Assembly: GCA_002440045.1 (NCBI GenBank)
Contig: DJRI01000115.1
Location: 1 to 10,170 of the forward strand
Direction: 5' to 3'
Length of the DNA stretch: 10,170 bases
Origin: Ruminococcaceae bacterium UBA6364
Lineage (GTDB): Bacteria > Bacillota > Clostridia > Oscillospirales > Acutalibacteraceae
The notes beneath the pieces were generated by a model. The model did not search any database and was not told the DNA's origin. It saw only the letters and a list, made by a program, of their open reading frames with translations. This document shows positions 6,010-10,170 of this stretch, in pieces; positions within the stretch are counted from its first letter, which is position 1, and each line of letters starts with the position of its first letter. Both the position numbers and the translations under genes were made by a program.

Positions 6010-6462
6010 TTAATAATACTTTGCGACACTGCGCCGCGAGGGCGCAAGCTTTGATTTCGGGATATCGCCCGTAAGGTTCATTATCGAGTTTTCATAGCGA
6101 ATAGTCAGTTTAAACTCCGCCGCTTCTTTAAGCTCCTTCGGATATACCGCATCAAACATTTTCAAGGCAACCGCTTTAATCTCGCGGTCCCGCTCGCAGT
6201 CGGCGGGCAGATTTTTAATTTCTTCGCGAGTCATCACATATTCCTCCTTATTCAAGCGCAGGGCTCGCGCGTATTTTTCCGTGTATTCTTCCCATTGCAT
6301 TTTAAGCACAGCTTCGATGAAAGTGACGCACCCGCCGGGCGGACGCAAATCGCAAACATCGCGGCAAACATACCCGACGGGGCATCTGCCGCACTCGCCC
6401 GATGCGTTCAGCAGCAGCGCAAGATGTTTTTCGGAAGATGTTATTTTTTCAAAAACCGTCAT
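6010..6462 (-). CDS. Two-part phage protein: cysteine-cluster N-terminus plus unknown C-terminal part
   Basis: I place the start at ATG 6462, giving 150 residues, because the preceding 52-residue gene stops one base before it (TGATATG). A start at 6492 would add ten residues inside that gene. Residues 1-54 start MTVFEKITSS and hold C24, C27, C33, C37 and C45, likely a metal-binding cluster. They look like the neighbouring 52-residue protein, which starts MTVFEDISKS. Residues 55-76 form a charged helix. From M77 on the protein is different: charged helices and a short beta stretch (AEFKLTIRYENSIM), ending SRRSVAKYY. A perfect AAGGAGG lies eight bases before the M77 codon at 6234. The gene may therefore make two products, or be a fusion of two formerly separate genes. 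No known family is recognised. Confidence 0.72.
   Translation of the reverse strand: MTVFEKITSSEKHLALLLNASGECGRCPVGYVCRDVCDLRPPGGCVTFIEAVLKMQWEEYTEKYARALRLNKEEYVMTREEIKNLPADCERDREIKAVALKMFDAVYPKELKEAAEFKLTIRYENSIMNLTGDIPKSKLAPSRRSVAKYY
6243..6249 (-). promoter_or_regulatory. Internal AAGGAGG ribosome binding site
   Basis: A full AAGGAGG on the minus strand stands eight bases before an in-frame ATG (6234-6232), inside the 150-residue gene. It is the best ribosome binding site in this gene pair, better than anything before ATG 6462. It predicts a separate 74-residue product covering only the C-terminal part. Confidence 0.55.
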
Positions 6463-6467
6463 ATCAC
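6448..6467 (-). repeat. Gene-start repeat, copy 2 (start of the 150-residue gene)
   Basis: On the minus strand GTGATATGACGGTTTTTGAA covers the stop of the 52-residue gene and the start of the next gene. It matches 6608-6627 in 19 of 20 bases, exactly 160 bases away. It looks like the conserved edge of a gene duplication. Confidence 0.7.
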
Positions 6468-6622
6468 TTGCACTCGCTTTCGAGATAGTCAAGGATGGCT
6501 TCTTCGCAATAGCCTTCGCAAACTTCTTGACACGGGCATATATTGCAGCCGCTGTTTACGATTGAAATTATGAAGTCCCGAAGATTTTCGGGGCTTTTTG
6601 AAATATCTTCAAAAACTGTCAT
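6464..6622 (-). CDS. Small cysteine-rich protein, 52 residues
   Basis: The gene starts at ATG 6622, overlapping the stop of the DUF3850 gene (ATGA), with GGAGG ten bases upstream, and stops with TGA at 6466-6464. The protein starts MTVFEDISKS and has seven cysteines in its second half: C26, C29, C31, C35, C39 and C51 plus flanking acidic residues (CNICPCQEVCEGYC). This suggests binding of zinc or an iron-sulphur cluster. The first ten residues and the C-x2-C...C-x3-C pattern match the start of the next gene's product, so the two are probably paralogues by tandem duplication. The function is unknown. Its tight coupling to both neighbours suggests fixed-ratio expression. (Cysteine positions listed are those I could count; the seventh is not claimed.). 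Confidence 0.75.
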   Translation of the reverse strand: MTVFEDISKSPENLRDFIISIVNSGCNICPCQEVCEGYCEEAILDYLESECK

Positions 6623-6627
6623 ATCAC
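6608..6627 (-). repeat. Gene-start repeat, copy 1 (start of the 52-residue gene)
   Basis: On the minus strand GTGATATGACAGTTTTTGAA covers the end of the DUF3850 gene and the start of the 52-residue gene. It is the partner of 6448-6467, with one mismatch. Confidence 0.7.
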
Positions 6628-7167
6628 ACTGTCCTCCGTAAGCTTTCTGTATTCACTCTCACCTTTCCACTTGAAATGCGGGCACGCGCCATATATCATT
6701 TTAAGGCCGCGAAAGCCGCAGTCGCACTCACGGCTTTGCGCCGTGCCGATTGTCACAGGCTTAAAAAGCTCGCATATCGTGCAGTCCGCCGTAGTAGTTA
6801 TTGCCCTATGTGCTATTTCTGCCGCTTTTCGGCAGTTTTCGGCTTCGCACTTTAGAAGCGTTGTTGTGATGCGCTCTTTTCGCGGACGCGGCGCGCCTTT
6901 GTCGTCGCGTTTTCTGTTTATATCAATGAGCTTGATGCCTAAAATTACATATCCCGCTTCGATGTGGGCGTAGCCGTTCAGCGCCGAAAGTATATATGTG
7001 ATTTTGCACAGGCAGCTGTCGCCGCTCAGTTTTTCGCCGAGACATTCATTGAGCAGAATGTAATCGCCGACTTTAAAATTTCTGTCATTCTTTCTGACCT
7101 CGAAGTTTTTCTCTGAATTTACGATTTTTTCAAAAAACTCGGGTAATATTTTTAATTCGTGTGTCAT
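6619..7167 (-). CDS. DUF3850 (PUA/ASCH-like) protein with cysteine-rich C-terminal extension
   Basis: Residues 1-82 carry the DUF3850 pattern: HELKILPEFFEKIVNSEKNFEVRKNDRNF, then FKVGDYILLNE, and at the end a beta strand YVILGIKLI. This fold is related to ASCH/PUA domains, which bind RNA or modified nucleotides; many phages carry it with no proven role. DUF3850 proteins are usually about 80-110 residues. Here a linker (RKRDDKGAPRPRKER) leads to about 80 more residues with C107, C112, C129, C132, C148, C150 and C162, a likely zinc domain (CTIC, CDC, ACPHFKWKG). AAGGAG nine bases before ATG 7167 fixes the start. The stop overlaps the 52-residue cysteine gene. The C-terminal domain may have come by fusion with a neighbouring small cysteine gene. 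Confidence 0.78.
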   Translation of the reverse strand: MTHELKILPEFFEKIVNSEKNFEVRKNDRNFKVGDYILLNECLGEKLSGDSCLCKITYILSALNGYAHIEAGYVILGIKLIDINRKRDDKGAPRPRKERITTTLLKCEAENCRKAAEIAHRAITTTADCTICELFKPVTIGTAQSRECDCGFRGLKMIYGACPHFKWKGESEYRKLTEDSVI

Positions 7168-7211
7168 TTTAAAATGCTCCTTTATTATTTTTCGCGCTTC
7201 ATTGTTTTGCC

Positions 7212-8210
7212 TTATTCTTCAAGCCTTTCAAGATAAACATTAAACGCTTTTTTCAAAGCCGCTTTAAATTTTTCTTTTTCGTCGTCGCCGAGTTTTTCAA
7301 GCGATGCGACGATATTGTTGTAAGCCTCCTGCAAGGCATTGAAATAAATAAGCACAGTCTGACTTGCGCCGTCGGCAGTCTTGAGCTTGCGCTCAAGCTC
7401 GGCGTTTTGAAGTTTAAAGCTCTCAAGCTCCGCTTTGAGCTTTTTATTCGCCTCTGCCGCCGCCTTTTTCACGGCCGCCGCTTTTGAACGTTCCGCTTCT
7501 TCAAGCGCGGCTTTTTGCTTCTTCTCAAGCGTTTTAATTTCATTCTCGTGTTTTTTTATTGTTTCGGCAATGGCGTCTTCTTTCGCCTTGAGGCGAAGGC
7601 TGTAATCGGCTTCAAGCTCTGTACGCGTTTTTTCCTTAAGCTCTTCAAGATATTCTTCGGACGGTTCTTCAACGGCGACCTCTACAGGGCGGTTTTGAAG
7701 CTCGCGGCTTTCTTTGAGCGCCGCCTGAAGCTCGCCTTCAAGGCTTTCTATTTTCGCGCCAAGCGTTTTCTTTTCGTTTTCCAAAAGCGAAAGCTGCTCT
7801 GCCTGCATAGAGCTTTTCGAAACAAGCTCTTCAACTTCGCGGACGCTCATTCCGGCGATTTCGCCGCTGTCAAGCGCTTCTGCTCGGTCGACGGGATTCA
7901 TTGAAGAGAGAAGCGAAAGCTTTGTTATTCCGAGCTCCGCGTTCTCTTTTATAGTGCCGGCTCCGAGCCGCTCATACGTCGATATGTATGTGTACGCCTG
8001 CCGCGCTTTAAGCCCGACCTTTTCTTCGCAATATGAATCGAAGCTTTCAAATCCGAGGTCTTTATAGAGTTTTTCGTCGCGCATCGTTTTCAAATCGCGG
8101 CAAATATCCACAAGCGCCTGCTGCACGATGTTTCCGCTTGCCATTATTTTCTGATGAAGTAAGAGGGCCTGTCCGTATCTCTCGCTTTCGTTTGCTGTTG
8201 TTATTTCCAC
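7212..8210 (-). CDS. DUF3102/ParB-like helical protein with long coiled coil
   Basis: The 332-residue protein starts at GTG 8210, with AAGGAGG 11 bases upstream that overlaps the stop of the PcfJ gene. Residues about 30-82 (ICRDLKTMRDEKLYKDLGFESFDSYCEEKVGLKARQAYTY region, given in part: VGLKARQAYTYISTYERL) look like the DUF3102 / ParB-type DNA-binding helices found in phage and plasmid proteins. Residues 94-131 (GITKLSLLSSMNPVDRAEAL, then MSVREVEELV) resemble the helical part that follows the helix-turn-helix in ParB-like proteins. Residues about 135-285 are rich in A, E, K and L with heptad spacing and form a long coiled coil. A short helical domain closes the protein. It probably binds DNA as a dimer, possibly in partition or replication control. 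The family name is a resemblance, not a firm match. Confidence 0.62.
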   Translation of the reverse strand: MEITTANESERYGQALLLHQKIMASGNIVQQALVDICRDLKTMRDEKLYKDLGFESFDSYCEEKVGLKARQAYTYISTYERLGAGTIKENAELGITKLSLLSSMNPVDRAEALDSGEIAGMSVREVEELVSKSSMQAEQLSLLENEKKTLGAKIESLEGELQAALKESRELQNRPVEVAVEEPSEEYLEELKEKTRTELEADYSLRLKAKEDAIAETIKKHENEIKTLEKKQKAALEEAERSKAAAVKKAAAEANKKLKAELESFKLQNAELERKLKTADGASQTVLIYFNALQEAYNNIVASLEKLGDDEKEKFKAALKKAFNVYLERLEE

Positions 8211-8226
8211 TTTAAATCAATCCTCC

Positions 8227-9876
8227 TTATGCCGCGGGTGCTCCCGCGCCGCTTCCTGCGTCTTTAATTGCCGGGCTTCCCGCGGCAACCCATTTAAGCC
8301 ATTTTTCAAAAAACAACTGTGCTTTCGGCGATTCTTCTATTCCGCAATTTTTGAATCCGTGAATTTGCATGCATTTTTCTTTTTTCATTTCTATTGTGTA
8401 AAAGCTCTTTTCGGGCTTTGCCGCTTTTCTCAAAAAGCAAATGCACAGCTTGCCTTGAAGATGCCTCGCCGCATATCCGCCCACACAGTGATGCTGTTCT
8501 CGCCCCTCGGCGATTATTTCGCTCGAGGTCGAAGGAACATATATTGAAAATTCGCCGTCGGAATACTCGTATTTTTTCTTGCATTTTTTAATGTGTTTTT
8601 CCGCGGCCGCTTCAAGCTTCTTCGCTCTTTTTGCTTCAATCTCTTCTTTGTGCGCCTTATGATTTTCAAAAGCCTCGTCGTGCGCTTTTTTCAAATTTTT
8701 CGGCAGCAAAACAACGGGGTCGTCCAAGTCATATTCAAGCTCGCGCGCCCAGTCTTCGTAATCAAGCCACAGCGATATCGTGTTGTAAAACGTGCCTTTT
8801 CCTTTGTTTTTGTTTATGTAATTTTCAAATCGTTTGAGGGTGAAGCGCCCTTCGGCGGCGTATTCTATAACAACGGCCCATTTTTCGGGGCTTGATATAA
8901 GAGATGAAAGATGCACGGCAGTCTTCATCCCGCCTTTGACATTATGCTTTTTCAACGAGTTGTAAATTTTCAAGGCATCAAACGGGTTATTTGTCACGCT
9001 TTCGCGCGTATATTCGTGCAGAATTTTATACTCCGCTTTCGGCAGCTTAAAAATCTCCCACGGGGTGTTCTTCTTCCAATCAAGCTCGCGTTTGTGCGGG
9101 CGACCCCGAAAAACAAGTTCTTCCACCGGGGCAAAATCGCCTGTTTTTAAAAGTATTTCGAGAGACGGGTACAAACAATACATACACATCAAGGTGACAT
9201 ATTTTGTGCGATATCGTTTGTCGTATTCTTTAATCGGCAGATACTTTAAAAAGGTGCCGATAAGGTATCCCACTCCAAAAACCTTGTAGTCCGAAGCGGG
9301 CGAAAAATACGATGTAAAAGGCTCGCCTATTCTCTCGACTCGTGAAAAATGTGAGGTAAAATAATAGTTGTGCTTTGCTATTTTGACATCGCCCGGGCTT
9401 AAGAGATAAACTTTACTCATATGTATTCCGGGTTTTTTCAGAAAGCGCACATTTTCGTCTTCGGGGTAAAACGCTTCATAATTTTTCCAAGCATAGTAGC
9501 ATTTCAAAAGCACTGTATCGTGGTCGATAACCTGAATCATCACGGCGCGTCGTTCTTCTTCAAGGTTTTTCCCTTTTTTGATTGTCCCGATATTTTTAAG
9601 CTCTGCCGTTCGCCCGCACTCGGGGCATCGCACCGTTTCGCCGTGCTTTGCACTCAAAAACGCATAGTCTTCGTCTTTCATCGTGCGCTCGTTTTTTTGA
9701 AAAAAATGACTGCGGCACGACGAGCAATAGCATTCCTTGCCGTTGTTTTTTAGTGTACGATAAAAAACATACGGCGTGAACAGCTTATTTATCGTTTCTT
9801 CTTCCCCCGGCGTAAGCGGCGAAGCAAGCGCTTCAAGCTCTTCGCCCGAGGGCTCTTTTTCAAATTTCAAATCCAT
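8227..9876 (-). CDS. PcfJ-family protein with N-terminal zinc ribbon
   Basis: The 549-residue protein ends in a PcfJ-like domain: EGREQHHCVGGYAARHLQGK (458-477), then ICFLRKAAKPEKSFYTIEM (about 479-497) and IHGFKNCGIEES (505-516). The HHCVGGY core followed by a strand-rich FLR...YTIE part is characteristic. PcfJ was named from the enterococcal pCF10 conjugation region; relatives are common in phages and mobile elements, and their activity is unproven. Near the N-terminus CSSC (51-54) and CPEC (84-87) form a zinc-ribbon pair. Residues about 395-435 are a charged helix before the PcfJ domain. The last ten residues are low complexity (GSGAGAPAA). The ribosome binding site before ATG 9876 is weak (AGAAAGAAG). 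It lies 35 bases after the preceding gene. Confidence 0.85.
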   Translation of the reverse strand: MDLKFEKEPSGEELEALASPLTPGEEETINKLFTPYVFYRTLKNNGKECYCSSCRSHFFQKNERTMKDEDYAFLSAKHGETVRCPECGRTAELKNIGTIKKGKNLEEERRAVMIQVIDHDTVLLKCYYAWKNYEAFYPEDENVRFLKKPGIHMSKVYLLSPGDVKIAKHNYYFTSHFSRVERIGEPFTSYFSPASDYKVFGVGYLIGTFLKYLPIKEYDKRYRTKYVTLMCMYCLYPSLEILLKTGDFAPVEELVFRGRPHKRELDWKKNTPWEIFKLPKAEYKILHEYTRESVTNNPFDALKIYNSLKKHNVKGGMKTAVHLSSLISSPEKWAVVIEYAAEGRFTLKRFENYINKNKGKGTFYNTISLWLDYEDWARELEYDLDDPVVLLPKNLKKAHDEAFENHKAHKEEIEAKRAKKLEAAAEKHIKKCKKKYEYSDGEFSIYVPSTSSEIIAEGREQHHCVGGYAARHLQGKLCICFLRKAAKPEKSFYTIEMKKEKCMQIHGFKNCGIEESPKAQLFFEKWLKWVAAGSPAIKDAGSGAGAPAA

Positions 9877-9911
9877 TCACTTCTTTCTTTGCATTCGACT
9901 GCAAAACAGGG

Positions 9912-10170
9912 TTATAAAAGCGAGGCGAGGTCCAAGTCGATTATTTTGTCGCTTGTCGTTTCAACGGCTTCATACTCGCTCATCTTTATTCGCATTTTGT
10001 AATCTATTTTTGCTCCGGGAAAATAAAACTCGACCGCTTTGCCGAAAACTTCAATATCGCTCACGGCTTGTCCAATGCCCGAAGATATCTTTTTTATACA
10101 TTCGGAATAGCCCGCGCCTTCGCACACGGCTTGCGCAAACTCTTCGCTTTGCTTGCAAAACTCGCACAAG
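9912..10170 (-). CDS. Hypothetical protein, 5' end outside the window or at its edge
   Basis: The frame is open from the window edge to its stop at 9912. The first full codon at 10169 is TTG; with no upstream sequence visible I treat the gene as partial. The 85 visible residues start with CEFC, a likely half of a metal site, followed by C16 and C24. Then come a helical stretch (SGIGQAVSDIEVFGKAV), a beta-rich stretch (EFYFPGAKIDYKMRIKM) and an acidic end. I do not recognise the family. It is the first visible member of the cysteine-containing genes that fill this block. Confidence 0.6.
   Translation of the reverse strand, partial: LCEFCKQSEEFAQAVCEGAGYSECIKKISSGIGQAVSDIEVFGKAVEFYFPGAKIDYKMRIKMSEYEAVETTSDKIIDLDLASLL

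Noticed and set aside
9181..9220. Another TGACAT sequence that resembles the late promoter half-site
   Set aside because: It is a single half-site inside the PcfJ-family coding region, with no second half-site and no -10 at the right distance.
525..9753. Many open frames on the plus strand, 60 to 140 codons long, opposite the main genes
   Set aside because: They lie antisense to well-supported minus-strand genes, lack ribosome binding sites as a group, and show no recognisable protein motif; they are what a strongly biased codon usage produces on the other strand.

Overview
The window is part of a tailed-phage genome or prophage from a Gram-positive host, most likely an anaerobic Clostridia-type Firmicute. 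Evidence for this is the AAGGAGG/AAGGGGG ribosome binding sites, the SPP1/PBSX-type portal and terminase genes, an ArpU/RinA/DUF1492-like late regulator and a PcfJ-family protein. All supported genes lie on the minus strand, so transcription runs from high to low coordinates. They are tightly packed, with several ATGA-type overlaps. No integrase, tRNA, rRNA, CRISPR array or insertion sequence is visible, so integrated and free states cannot be told apart.

Layout in transcription order. Positions 10170-5542 hold an early/accessory block: a partial gene with a CxxC motif, a 549-residue PcfJ-family protein with an N-terminal zinc ribbon, a 332-residue DUF3102/ParB-like helical protein with a long coiled coil, a DUF3850 (PUA/ASCH-like) protein with an added cysteine-rich tail, a 52-residue cysteine protein, a 150-residue protein whose start resembles the 52-residue one, and a 151-residue unknown. 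After a 199-base gap with two hairpins (5343-5541) come an HUH-type endonuclease like rolling-circle replication initiators (5342-4467) and a sigma region-4-like late regulator (4448-4002).

Positions 4001-3655 form a regulatory interval in which a promoter-like element followed by a 5' hairpin occurs twice, 237 bases apart. The two copies flank a very small cysteine gene. Below it is the DNA packaging and head module: terminase small subunit (3654-3139), terminase large subunit (3167-1836), portal (1813-389) and the start of a minor capsid protein (389-1, running off the edge).

The likely logic is that the sigma-like protein at 4448-4002 activates the two promoter copies just downstream of its gene and so turns on packaging and head genes. 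The promoter roles are inferred from the sequence pattern and the neighbouring genes. The least explained parts are the duplicated promoter-hairpin unit, the cluster of small cysteine proteins with a duplicated gene start, and the HUH endonuclease next to the packaging genes.
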